Assembly: GCF_030816195.1 (NCBI RefSeq)
Contig: NZ_JAUSXS010000001.1
Location: forward strand, 5,541,501-5,605,500
Source of the DNA: Pseudomonas sp. W4I3
GTDB lineage: Bacteria > Pseudomonadota > Gammaproteobacteria > Pseudomonadales > Pseudomonadaceae
Reading direction: 5' to 3'
Length of the DNA: 64,000 bases
Positions 52,976-61,859 of this stretch are shown here, piece after piece (position 1 is the first letter of the stretch; every line of letters begins with the position of its first letter). The notes below the pieces were generated by a model. It was not told where the DNA came from and did no database searches. It worked only from the letters and a program-made list of their open reading frames with translations. The position numbers were made by a program, and so were the translations under genes.

Positions 52976-53188
52976 AGCTGCCACATTCGTTATCAGGCGA
53001 AAGGGTGGCAGCTGTGCGCAGGCTGATAAACCGGGACAATAGGAACCCGGCAGGCCCGAAGGCCTCCCGCGCACAGCCGCCATAACACGACTGTGCGGAC
53101 GCAAAAAAAGCGTCGGCATGGTGCTGGAGACGCTTGAGCGCCTATTGTTCCACGGGTTATCAGGCCCGGTCACTGAATTTGCAGTGAC
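52976..53188 (-). other. Hairpin-rich untranslated leader upstream of the small ORF
   Basis: No gene-sized ORF. Four inverted repeats follow each other: AGCTGCCAC / GTGGCAGCT (52976-53013), CGCACAG / CTGTGCG (about 53070-53096), GACGC / GCGTC around A7 (about 53098-53114), and GTCACTG / CAGTGAC (53169-53188). A longer pair, GGCTGATAAACCGGGACAAT (53020-53039) and ATTGTTCCACGGGTTATCAG (about 53144-53163), could fold over the middle two. The CCTGATAAC motif occurs twice in the leftward sense. It may be a regulatory RNA leader or a repeat. Confidence 0.5.
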
Positions 53189-53461
53189 TGTGGAAAGGTA
53201 GCTCAGGAGCGTACGGGTCTAAAAGCTGGGATCTGTGGCGAAAAGTTTCTGATAGCTAGGCTGAGGTTATCAATTCAAGACAATAGTTATGCGCGCTCTA
53301 CTCACGCCTCAACGGTAAGTGGTACTCCGACAGGCCGCAGTCGGCCAAAAGCGGTCAGTTCCGAGGTACACCTAAAATAAAGCCGTGTCACTCCCGGCGA
53401 CACGAACAGCATACAAAACTCCTCCGGCGGCAAATGTGAATAGCTTTGTTGAGGGAAAGCA

Positions 53462-54652
53462 TCAGAGTTCTGGGAATTTTGACACCATGGGTATCCCCAT
53501 TTCGGTCAGCTCTTTTTTATCTTGAACAGATAAACAAGTACTACCATAAAGATCACGGTTTTTTGCGTATTGGGTATATTTAAGCATGTAGCTCATTGCA
53601 CTTATCGAGTCGTAGTAACTTAACGAGTACTTGTCCCGAAGCAGACGTTTTAAATCGATGCAGTAAAGCTCAAATGCTGAAACTTGGGACTCATCGACTT
53701 CACCGGTAAGCTTAGCCATCTGCTGCATGTTTATATAAGAGGCCTCATTGCTCGCTGAGTCCCATAGCCTTGAGGACTGGCCTCCCTGCACCGTTAAGCT
53801 ATTCAGTGGATTAATGTCTGGAATCATAATGGGAGGCTTTTCACCTTTTGAGTCTACCTGAGCAGCAATGAAACTTGGAGAGAGGTGAGAGTAGATTGTT
53901 ATCCTCGCAATTATGCCGCCTTCATCATCGCCTCTGGCCAAATCTTGCTCACCTTGGATATTATAAACATACTGTCTGCTTCCATCTTTTGCAGGCTGCA
54001 AAAAACTAATCTTAGTTACATTGCTGGTTTTGGTTATGGTTTTGCTGATAGAACTGTCAATTGTAGCAACAGCTCGAGCCACTAAGTCCTTAGACAACTC
54101 CGAAATAATCCATGTCCCTGGCTGCACAGAAGTGAAAGCCTCGGTAGCACTGGCGATATTTTGTGCGATGGATACGTCGGTTCTATTAGAAGCAACATAG
54201 TTAATTTCATATTTCAGCTGGGTGCTGGCTCTTACCAGTACCGAAGGTGACTCATACTTATCTTCTGTTGATAATTGCCATGAGTTGCCGCCTGCGTCAC
54301 GCCTGTAATTAAAAATCACCACCGGTGGCAGCTTTACATCGTTGAGTATGGGTGTGACGGTTACGCCAAATTGCTGTACTTCTTGACCAAATATATTTCG
54401 TGCAAGTCTTTCAATTGCACCTTGTTCGCCGCTTGAATAGGTTGTTGGGAACGTCGATTCGATGCGTAGCTGACCATAATAATAATTTGGCGTGGGCGTA
54501 GGGTTATAAATAGCTGTTCCCGCTTCATCCCTGTAGATACCTGCGGTTTTTTTTGGCTTCAGATTCGGCTCGACGGGATCCACTGGTTTTGGAAATGGGA
54601 GGCAGCCGCCCAACCCTGCCACACTTAATGCGACCAACATCATCTTTTTCAA
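53462..54652 (-). CDS. Uncharacterised lipoprotein
   Basis: A 396-residue exported lipoprotein (signal peptide with lipobox LGGC, Cys17). After a Pro/Lys-rich stretch (about 18-36) comes a domain with mixed beta character and no motif that I recognise. Base composition is clearly lower in GC than the queA/secD region. No neighbour on the same strand within 500 bp gives a clue. Upstream region contains an AT-rich stretch. Function unknown; probably acquired. Confidence 0.8.
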   Translation of the reverse strand: MKKMMLVALSVAGLGGCLPFPKPVDPVEPNLKPKKTAGIYRDEAGTAIYNPTPTPNYYYGQLRIESTFPTTYSSGEQGAIERLARNIFGQEVQQFGVTVTPILNDVKLPPVVIFNYRRDAGGNSWQLSTEDKYESPSVLVRASTQLKYEINYVASNRTDVSIAQNIASATEAFTSVQPGTWIISELSKDLVARAVATIDSSISKTITKTSNVTKISFLQPAKDGSRQYVYNIQGEQDLARGDDEGGIIARITIYSHLSPSFIAAQVDSKGEKPPIMIPDINPLNSLTVQGGQSSRLWDSASNEASYINMQQMAKLTGEVDESQVSAFELYCIDLKRLLRDKYSLSYYDSISAMSYMLKYTQYAKNRDLYGSTCLSVQDKKELTEMGIPMVSKFPEL

Positions 54653-54873
54653 TTGAGCAGCTCCATGATTTGCCCTGGATGGTGCAGGATCGCGTTAGAA
54701 GACTTCACCTGCGACTAACCAAGCGCGATCAGGACACGAGCATAGCTGACACTTGGAACAAATCCAGGAGGCAAGAAACAACTGATCCACAGCCTCAGAA
54801 AGCGGGCTAATCCTCCTGAATCTACGCAGCGAATCGCGGCCATTTTTATAGGTACGCTCGAATGACTGCTCTT

Positions 54874-55059
54874 GGCCGATTGTGTTGAAAAAGTCGGCTT
54901 TCCCAAAACACTCGAATATTGATGGATGAAAACACCTCTGTTGCACGCTGCTACGTGAAATCCGAGTCTTGGACCTTCTGCCAAAAATTCAGATTTCAAT
55001 CTCAGACGCGTACTTTTATGGCGTGGAATTCGAAGCCGACTTTTTCAACAGAATCGGCC
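54874..55059. mobile_element. MITE-like inverted-repeat element (186 bp)
   Basis: Terminal inverted repeats of 27 bp with one mismatch: left GGCCGATTGTGTTGAAAAAG... (54874-54900) and right ...CTTTTTCAACAGAATCGGCC (55033-55059). The inside has no gene; short ORFs there lack ribosome-binding sites. No clear target duplication is seen, and the ends share GGCCGATT with a dispersed local repeat (see 60841). It could be a non-autonomous element mobilised in trans or a large palindromic repeat. Confidence 0.6.
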
Positions 55060-55194
55060 GATTGTTGCCTTTCGCCACCGGCAGCGATCTGTCGATAGAT
55101 GCCGGTGTCGCGCTTCTGCGTATCTCCTGATAGATATCTAACGGATTGATCTGTCTCAGGATAAAGTGGCGTGTCAAATGATCAGGGCATGCAC

Positions 55195-55692
55195 ATGTCA
55201 AAAATGACTCAGAGCTTGAGCGTTAATGAACAGATCTCTTACCTGAAGGTAGGTACAGAGCTAGGTATTTTTAGCGTAGCGGACGTTGCCCAATGGGCAG
55301 ATGATCAAATCGCTACACAAGAAGACCCTGCCTACGAGCTGATAGAGCTTTCACTCATGAGTAACTCGAACCGATACGAGATTGCAGATCAATTGGTTCG
55401 AATTGGGGCGCCCTCTTTAAACCCCGCTGAGGTCTTGCCGTGTCTACTCGCCAAGGCACATAAGAGGCTCCTCAATGAACCAGATTTTGGACGGATTTTA
55501 GCGGAGGGGCTGTACCGATCCTGGTCAGCCTCAATCTACGACTTCCCAGAAATCTTGAATCCATGCGGTTACTTCGACGATGCCTATTCATTGGCTGAGA
55601 ACGGGGTATATGGGACGACCGATCAGATAACGCGCGAGCTACTTGAGTTCACCTCTCGATTCCAGAACTGCACTGAGCTTTTTAGCGCCTAA
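55195..55692 (+). CDS. Unrecognised small protein (possible orphan immunity protein)
   Basis: About 165 residues, acidic and predicted to be mostly helical (MSKMTQSLSVNEQISYLKVG... then ELLEFTSRFQNC). No signal peptide or membrane segment. Three in-frame ATG codons (55171, 55189, 55195) are close; 55195 is preferred because AGGG lies about eight bases upstream. The layout (small acidic gene without partner in a low-GC patch) resembles orphan immunity genes of polymorphic toxins, but no toxin gene is present. Family not identified. Confidence 0.65.
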   Translation: MSKMTQSLSVNEQISYLKVGTELGIFSVADVAQWADDQIATQEDPAYELIELSLMSNSNRYEIADQLVRIGAPSLNPAEVLPCLLAKAHKRLLNEPDFGRILAEGLYRSWSASIYDFPEILNPCGYFDDAYSLAENGVYGTTDQITRELLEFTSRFQNCTELFSA

Positions 55693-55803
55693 ATGACAGA
55701 TGTGGGAGAAGGCTACCAGCTGCGAGAGGTCGCTTTCGACCCATTGCGATCATTCGCAGGAGCCACCAGAATCGGGGGACTTCTGGTGGTGAGGTGACGC
55801 ATT

Positions 55804-56061
55804 GTGAGGATTGAAGTATCAGAAGAAGCCGACTGGACGTTTTTCGAGGACGTGGCCCGTGTTCTTGAGCAAGGGCTGGGAGGTTGCTGGAAAGAGAGGC
55901 TCGATGGTCAAGACCAGCGCTACTGGGATCTGTTGGTAGATGAACACACGCTCGCCTTGCACCTTGAACACTATTTAGGCATTTCAGTGGTCATTCCCGA
56001 TGGCGCAGATGACATCGCTCGAAGAGTATGTGCATTGCTCAAGCAGCCTCCTTGCGGGTGA
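55804..56061 (+). CDS. Small acidic protein (possible immunity protein)
   Basis: An 85-residue soluble protein: MRIEVSEEADWTFFEDVARV ... RLDGQDQRYWDLLVDEHTLALHLEHYLG. Starts at GTG 55804 with GAGGT about eight bases upstream. From memory, similar sequences occur near rhs and other contact-toxin genes in pseudomonads as immunity or unknown proteins; I cannot confirm the family. Separate from the upstream gene by 111 bases. Confidence 0.65.
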   Translation: MRIEVSEEADWTFFEDVARVLEQGLGGCWKERLDGQDQRYWDLLVDEHTLALHLEHYLGISVVIPDGADDIARRVCALLKQPPCG

Positions 56062-56354
56062 GCCCGCTCCAACAAAGATCACATCTGATCTAGACGGCAG
56101 CAGTGGGTCGATTTCTGCCTGTAGCCACCGTCAGCTTTTGGCCGAAAGCGATCATCGCCTGACCTTAGATACAGCAAATGACATACCTGTAAGCTATGCA
56201 GAAGACCTGCTGCCAACTCTCTCCAGATCCAGCACGATTACCGTGCAGTCCTAGCGCGCGACGCATCTAACTACTCTGGTGCAAATTGCCGACAAAGTCG
56301 TATGCTGGAGGCCATTGGCCATGCAGTACTGGCCGGCCGAGGCGCAAGGGACTG

Positions 56355-59300
56355 ATGAACAACCTAAACTTCCAAAATGAAAGCCCGTCCGATGTCGATG
56401 TTTTCAAGGGCGAGAGTCACGACCGCGTGGCTCAAGCGATGCATGATTATCTAAAGCCTAAAACCAATCACCGCGTGATTGGATTGGACGGTGAATTCGG
56501 CTCAGGGAAGAGCTCGATCCTTCAGATGCTCGAAAAGAAGATCGTTACGGAGAAGTCGAAGACGAAGCTGTGGCTCTTTGACTGCGAGCAGAATTATCAA
56601 GGCTCGATCAAAAGCAATTTTATCCAACAACTGACCGAGCAAGTGACAGAACTGCTCAAGACATTGGGTCGAGAAAAGCAAACCGCGGAGGTCGAAACCA
56701 GCCGCGACATCGCCTTAGGTCGGCACTACAGCTACACGAAGGACACCCGCAGTCATATCAGTATCTGGGCAGTGCTACTGATCGCAAGTGGTGTACTTAC
56801 GCCGACCTTCATTCGTGACTATCTAATTCGCCTTCATGGCAGCGATTCTCTCGCCCTAGGGCTCCATGCTCTTTACCTGCTGGCGTGCACAGCGCCTGGC
56901 ATTATTCTTCTGTTCGCGTATCTGGCTAACCGAAGAGAAGAGGATCCTAAGAAGCGCTGGAACTTGGCCAGTCTGCTCAAAGGCAGCTCAGATGATCGAA
57001 TCACCGAAACTATCGAAGTCAGCAAAGAGGTAAGCCCTCTCGATTTGAAGCAGGCCCTCCGGAAGCAGCTACATGCAGTGAAGGATTACCACATCATCAT
57101 TGTGATCGATAACTTGGACAGGCTCCCACGGGATGTCTTACGAGCGGTATGGAGCGATCTAGAAATTTTCACGTCCGTCACAGGCGAGGAAAATCTCAGT
57201 GTCATAGTGCCATTCTGCTCCACAAAGGTATCCAAATATCTCAATGGTGATAACGAGCAGAGCTACGACTCGAAGGACTTCATCGCCAAAAAGTTCCCTG
57301 TGGTGTTCCGTACCCCGCCGATCATCACATCCGGCTGGAAAGATGCATTCAGGAAACTTTGGAGTGAGAGTTTTGGTGCATCCAACCTGTTGGATGCTGA
57401 TGCGTGCAGCGTGATTCTCCAGCGTCATAGCCCCATGGCTGGCGGGTTGGTGACTCCTCGCCTACAGAAAAGATTCATCAACGACATCGCAACCACACTG
57501 CTGGTCACTGCAGATAGACCAAGCGTAGTCTGCATCGCTGCCTACTTGGCAATCTGCAAATATAATAGCGTGGCCATCGAGGAGATGCTGAAAGACCCAG
57601 ATGCTCCGACGATCGGTGAGAGCGCTAAGAGCGCCACAGAGGCTGAAGATGAAACCGCCCAAGCCGTGGCGCTGAACATCGATAAAACTAAACGCTCCCT
57701 GAAGGCACTTCTGGGAGAGGACATGAAAACAGGCTGGCCCATCCAGATCCTACAGATCCATTTCCAGACATCTTCGGATATCGCCATCGCTGAGCTGATC
57801 GACCAGCCACTTGAAGATGCTATCGAATCCCAGGACGGTAAAAAGCTCGCCGCACTCGTCCCTTACTTTGGGTTCAAAGACTCTTTTGTTCGCCGCTTGG
57901 AGACACCCGTTTCCCCGGTCAGTCTTCTGAAAACCCTCCATCAAGCGTCTCAAATGGAAGGATGCAGTATTGATGACCTGCTGCCGCACGTGAGTGCGAA
58001 ATTCGGGGATGGGGATCAGTTGAATACGGTAAGCACAGAACCCAGTTACTTTGAATCCATCAAAGGACTGATTGGGTTAGGCCTACGCAGAGACATCTTC
58101 GAGAAAGCACTGGCGACTGCCAAAACCGCGTTCGAAGAAATGGCAGAAGAGGCCTATGATCCTGAGTCTGTTGAAGGCTATACAGAGACCATTACCAGGT
58201 ACGACAGCTACCTGGATTCTGTGAACGCCCTCTTTGAACCCTTGACCATGGGTGGTGCTGAACTGTTGTTCCATATAGTGATGCCCGATCCAGATCTCAA
58301 AAAGATTGATACGAGTAAAATCAGCCTCAACGACAATGGCTTGAGGGACGCAGTGCTGCAACTGGCAGCGACTGAGCATGCAAAGCTGAATCGAGTTCCA
58401 CTCAATGAAAGCGATTGGCTGCCATGTTTCACAGCCTATTTTGGCCAAAAAAGACTGAGCACTATCCCTAGGCCTTATTTCTTAGGTGTTGAGGCCACTG
58501 CGGCAGTTACGACGGCAATTGATTTGAACCCTACTGAACATAGGGTCTGGTTCGCAGCAGCCCTGTTCGGAAAGCTTTCCAGCGCGATACCACAGCTGAT
58601 TCTGGTGCATCTACCTAACGTGAAATCCAACCGCATCAAAGTCTCAATTGCAGTCATGTACATGAGGCTGAACACGGGGGTACCACTAAGCGAGATTCCA
58701 GGCATCAAGGAGGCCTTTGAAGCCGAGCAGGATTATCTGGACGCGTTGGTTCGGGCAGCGATCATCTCTGAAAACCTCTTCAAACTGACGATTGAAGATG
58801 AGTCTTCACACCTAGTGGCACCGATTCTATCTAGGCTGATTAAGGTCGGAGCCATCGGAAACGTTGCCTCTGACCACGTCTATGAGTCGTATTCGACCCT
58901 TGCGGGTAGGCTGAGTGGCTACGACCTAACGGATAATGAATTTCTTGATTGGTTCACCTCGTTCAACTTGGCATCCGAGAAAGTACCCGCGCTCCCAGAT
59001 ATCGACACGCTGTTCTTGAGACACGCCCTTGAGGGATCCAACGCCAAGTTGCTGGAGTTGCGAGCCGCCATACTTGATCGTAGCTTTGGGATAGATATTG
59101 ATGCTTCTGGATGGACGAACCTCATTGAAGCTGCCAGCACCAATGAGCGAACTGCGTTGAGATACATGATCGACCACAAAATCGATTTTGCGGGTGAGAC
59201 TTCGGCTCACCAAGCTATGTCCGTCTGGCTTATAGCTGCAGTCAAACAAGCCACGTTCGCCAAACCTTCCTACACGATCATTCAGAATTCAAAGCTACTG

Positions 59301-59708
59301 CTCAACCTCTTTGAAAAAGACACCCGCGCCATTACTGGCACCATGCTTCGACCATCTGTATACGATCTCAATGTCTCTGTGGAGGCCTCAATCTTTATTC
59401 TGGGCGAATACGGCGAGCTGTTGCCGAGCATCACCCCGAGAACACCTGAAGAGGAGGAACGTCTTCTTCAGGTACTACTGCAGATGAACAATGATCCTGA
59501 GGGCACAAGATCCGCAGCGAGTTTTATAGATTCAAGAGCGTCTCAATTCGCTGAGTGGAAAATTTCTAATGAACATAAAGACACGTACGCTTCCCAGGTA
59601 ACCAAGCTTAAGGAACGCCTCCCAAATATCTACACTAACCTGTCCGAGCAGCATGGGAACAAGGGACGCATGCAGAAATTGGCAAGAACCCTTTTCGGCA
59701 AAGAGTGA
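56355..59708 (+). CDS. KAP-family membrane P-loop NTPase
   Basis: A 1117-residue protein. N-terminal KAP NTPase domain (about 12-420) with Walker A GEFGSGKS (46-53) and Walker B HIIIVIDNLDRLP (246-258). Two membrane segments lie between them (about 135-152 and 168-190), the hallmark of KAP proteins, so the ATPase sits at the inner membrane. The remaining ~700 residues are helical repeats without a motif I know. The family includes PifA of plasmid F, which blocks phage T7. ATG 56355 is preferred (AAGGGA just upstream); the frame opens 23 codons earlier. Lower GC than the chromosomal core. A defence function is plausible but inferred. Confidence 0.88.
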   Translation: MNNLNFQNESPSDVDVFKGESHDRVAQAMHDYLKPKTNHRVIGLDGEFGSGKSSILQMLEKKIVTEKSKTKLWLFDCEQNYQGSIKSNFIQQLTEQVTELLKTLGREKQTAEVETSRDIALGRHYSYTKDTRSHISIWAVLLIASGVLTPTFIRDYLIRLHGSDSLALGLHALYLLACTAPGIILLFAYLANRREEDPKKRWNLASLLKGSSDDRITETIEVSKEVSPLDLKQALRKQLHAVKDYHIIIVIDNLDRLPRDVLRAVWSDLEIFTSVTGEENLSVIVPFCSTKVSKYLNGDNEQSYDSKDFIAKKFPVVFRTPPIITSGWKDAFRKLWSESFGASNLLDADACSVILQRHSPMAGGLVTPRLQKRFINDIATTLLVTADRPSVVCIAAYLAICKYNSVAIEEMLKDPDAPTIGESAKSATEAEDETAQAVALNIDKTKRSLKALLGEDMKTGWPIQILQIHFQTSSDIAIAELIDQPLEDAIESQDGKKLAALVPYFGFKDSFVRRLETPVSPVSLLKTLHQASQMEGCSIDDLLPHVSAKFGDGDQLNTVSTEPSYFESIKGLIGLGLRRDIFEKALATAKTAFEEMAEEAYDPESVEGYTETITRYDSYLDSVNALFEPLTMGGAELLFHIVMPDPDLKKIDTSKISLNDNGLRDAVLQLAATEHAKLNRVPLNESDWLPCFTAYFGQKRLSTIPRPYFLGVEATAAVTTAIDLNPTEHRVWFAAALFGKLSSAIPQLILVHLPNVKSNRIKVSIAVMYMRLNTGVPLSEIPGIKEAFEAEQDYLDALVRAAIISENLFKLTIEDESSHLVAPILSRLIKVGAIGNVASDHVYESYSTLAGRLSGYDLTDNEFLDWFTSFNLASEKVPALPDIDTLFLRHALEGSNAKLLELRAAILDRSFGIDIDASGWTNLIEAASTNERTALRYMIDHKIDFAGETSAHQAMSVWLIAAVKQATFAKPSYTIIQNSKLLLNLFEKDTRAITGTMLRPSVYDLNVSVEASIFILGEYGELLPSITPRTPEEEERLLQVLLQMNNDPEGTRSAASFIDSRASQFAEWKISNEHKDTYASQVTKLKERLPNIYTNLSEQHGNKGRMQKLARTLFGKE

Positions 59709-59958
59709 AAAATTGAAGTCGCCTGCATCGACTTGACGACATAAAACGTGGGGGAGGAAAGCAGGCGAAACTTCTAGCGGCACTCTGGTAATCAATTATG
59801 TAGTAGGTCGGCTTACACTCGTGACGTCTAGCGGGGCGGTTTGAGCCGAGACCATGAAGGACAGTCGGTCGGTTAGGACGTATAACCGGTATCAGCCAAA
59901 GTTGACGTTGACGTTGACGTGACGTCTGAGCTCAGGGCGTCGCATCTACAGCGAATTA

Positions 59959-60633
59959 TTAAGCGTGTTTATGTACTCCATCCAATTTGTTGATATCAAC
60001 TACCACCTCATACTCTATTGATTGATCCGAAAATAAAACATAGTCTTTTAGGTATCTCGTTTCTAATACGACCCTGTTATTCTCATCAAACCAGTCCTGG
60101 CCTAAATAATGAGCATACGCAAATTTTTGAGCTGACTCTAACGATGTAGACCACGCTTGCCCGAAGGAGCGGTTTTCAAGCTCGCTTCTATCGCAGCCTC
60201 GATATAGGGTCAAAATCCGAGGCAATGAGTCAATATCGTTTGGCTCAAGCACTTCTGTGAGCACTATTTGGGGGTGCCAACACTCATTTTCTTGACGTGT
60301 ATAAAGTTGATGCAGGCCATTGTATGCATAACACACAAATGAATGTCGCAAGGCGTCGAGCACCTGAAACGCTTCGCTATTTACTATCTCGTCAGTGATC
60401 TCGCAGAAAAGCGCATTTATCAAGTCTTCGGCCTGATTGCCTCTGAAGCACGAAAGGTCTCGATGCAACCCTGACGCCTCAAATGCCTTAATTGTTTCTA
60501 TGGATCTTGATATTGCGGCTATCGCGACCTCCTTGAACTCCGAAAAGAATGGCTCACTCAGCTTTGACTCAATTGACTCAACAACTACCTTCCTGCTTTT
60601 CGACATAAAGTCACGGTCTGAATATGTAAACAT
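59959..60633 (-). CDS. ADP-ribosyltransferase-like protein
   Basis: A 224-residue protein without signal peptide. The C-terminal half shows an R-S-E type ADP-ribosyltransferase pattern in correct order: Arg145 in LTLYRGCD, STS at 162-164 in AWSTSLESAQKFA, and an ExE at Glu207-Glu209 in SIEYEVVVDI. The N-terminal half (about 1-125) is helical and unassigned. This pattern is seen in ART toxins and in related folds without activity; the spacing fits but is not proof. Low GC. Start ATG 60633 has GGAG upstream. It converges on the KAP NTPase gene. Confidence 0.65.
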   Translation of the reverse strand: MFTYSDRDFMSKSRKVVVESIESKLSEPFFSEFKEVAIAAISRSIETIKAFEASGLHRDLSCFRGNQAEDLINALFCEITDEIVNSEAFQVLDALRHSFVCYAYNGLHQLYTRQENECWHPQIVLTEVLEPNDIDSLPRILTLYRGCDRSELENRSFGQAWSTSLESAQKFAYAHYLGQDWFDENNRVVLETRYLKDYVLFSDQSIEYEVVVDINKLDGVHKHA

Positions 60634-60840
60634 TTACCAGGCTCCCACGATGCCAGAAATCAGCCAGCTGCTTTAGCCAGTCGGCTGCATTCAGTATTTA
60701 GATGTCTCGCATGAAAGCATCAACACCTCGTATGCCCTTTCAAAATACTCAGTTAACTTTTCGCGTGCAGCAAATTTTTTTGAAAGCTCTGCAGGATGTA
60801 TTGAGACGCTCCTAATTTCCTAGACGCCGTCGACTGGCTC

Positions 60841-60888
60841 CTTTTGGCCGATTGCTGCCCGCCATAAATGGCAGAAATCGGCCAAAAG
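60841..60888. repeat. Palindromic repeat CTTTTGGCCGATT...
   Basis: Arms CTTTTGGCCGATTGCTGCC and GGCAGAAATCGGCCAAAAG are 19 bp with one mismatch and a 10-base spacer. Partial copies of the GGCCAAAAGC arm lie at about 53341-53357, 56130-56147 and 60906-60920, and in the ends of the element at 54874-55059. The rest of the 60677-61027 gap holds nothing recognisable. Confidence 0.75.
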
Positions 60889-61027
60889 CAGGCGTTACAT
60901 TAAGAGCTGCTTTTAGCCGATATTGGATAGGGTGGTGGATTCCAGCTGCAATCCCTCAACAGCTGCATGCCTCCCCGCCTCGCATTATCTATTTCTCAAC
61001 GCACGTGATTCAGCGCCTGCGCCCTCG

Positions 61028-61696
61028 CTAAGCGACTTCTAATAGACCATTAGTCGCTTTCACATGATTCACCACTGCTTCAGTGATTTGAGGAATACTC
61101 CACCCTTCGGCATTAATAATGGTGCTATCTGGATAATGGGCTCGTATGTGCAACACATGGTCATGCAGACATACAAACAACACATCATTATTTTTTAGGC
61201 GAGCCTTGAGTGCTATCAAATATTCAGGTGCAGCCTCCGATCCCACCACCATGACACGCGGAGAAGCAAAATTCGCAATTGCGGGACGGTCAATTACGGC
61301 AACTGAACAGTTTGACGTGCGAATTGCTTCAAACCAAAAACCGTCCATTAACGATTCAACCAAAGTATTTTGGTTCGTGTCGAAGATAATATCCACAAGC
61401 TTTGGGAACCAGGCAACATAGCCGATGGCGGATGGTTTTAGCTCTTCAGTTGTAAAACATGCCCGAAACAATTCCTCAGCTAGCTTAGTCAGTTTTTTAT
61501 CAACATACATCAACCTTGAAACTAGCTCATCGTATTCATGCTTTTGTACCGGGTGACTCAGGTGCAGTATCTCAACAGGATCAACATGACCCTTACCTTG
61601 GCTCGGTTTCCCGGTAGCGGTCGCTTCCAAACGTCCGCTTATGAACGCAAGCAGACTGTTGTGGCCGTCCGCTATGGGTCGATAGAAGTCGCTCAT
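61028..61696 (-). CDS. Unrecognised protein
   Basis: A 222-residue soluble protein, MSDFYRPIADGHNSLLAFISG... No signal peptide, membrane segment or familiar motif. The C-terminal part (RVMVVGSEAAPEYLIALKARL, VLFVCLHDHVLHIRAHYPDSTII) has alternating strands and helices suggestive of a small Rossmann-like domain. It lies on the same strand as the ART-like gene, 395 bases away, with a palindromic repeat between. Composition is lower in GC than the core genome. Function unknown. Confidence 0.7.
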   Translation of the reverse strand: MSDFYRPIADGHNSLLAFISGRLEATATGKPSQGKGHVDPVEILHLSHPVQKHEYDELVSRLMYVDKKLTKLAEELFRACFTTEELKPSAIGYVAWFPKLVDIIFDTNQNTLVESLMDGFWFEAIRTSNCSVAVIDRPAIANFASPRVMVVGSEAAPEYLIALKARLKNNDVLFVCLHDHVLHIRAHYPDSTIINAEGWSIPQITEAVVNHVKATNGLLEVA

Positions 61697-61859
61697 AAGT
61701 GGCTGCTATCGGCCGATAGCCGCCCTTGACCAAGCAAATCAGTTTTACCTTAACAGCTGCGCAGCTTTCCCAATTCAGCGTCCCGCGCTGCGACCTACGA
61801 GCAGAAAAAGGGTACGGATCTATAATCTAAGCAAAATAAATCTGCCCCCTCTTCGCTCC

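Noticed and set aside
54715..54999. Short reverse ORFs across the inverted-repeat element
   Set aside because: They run through the terminal repeats and lack ribosome-binding sites; product has no protein-like composition.
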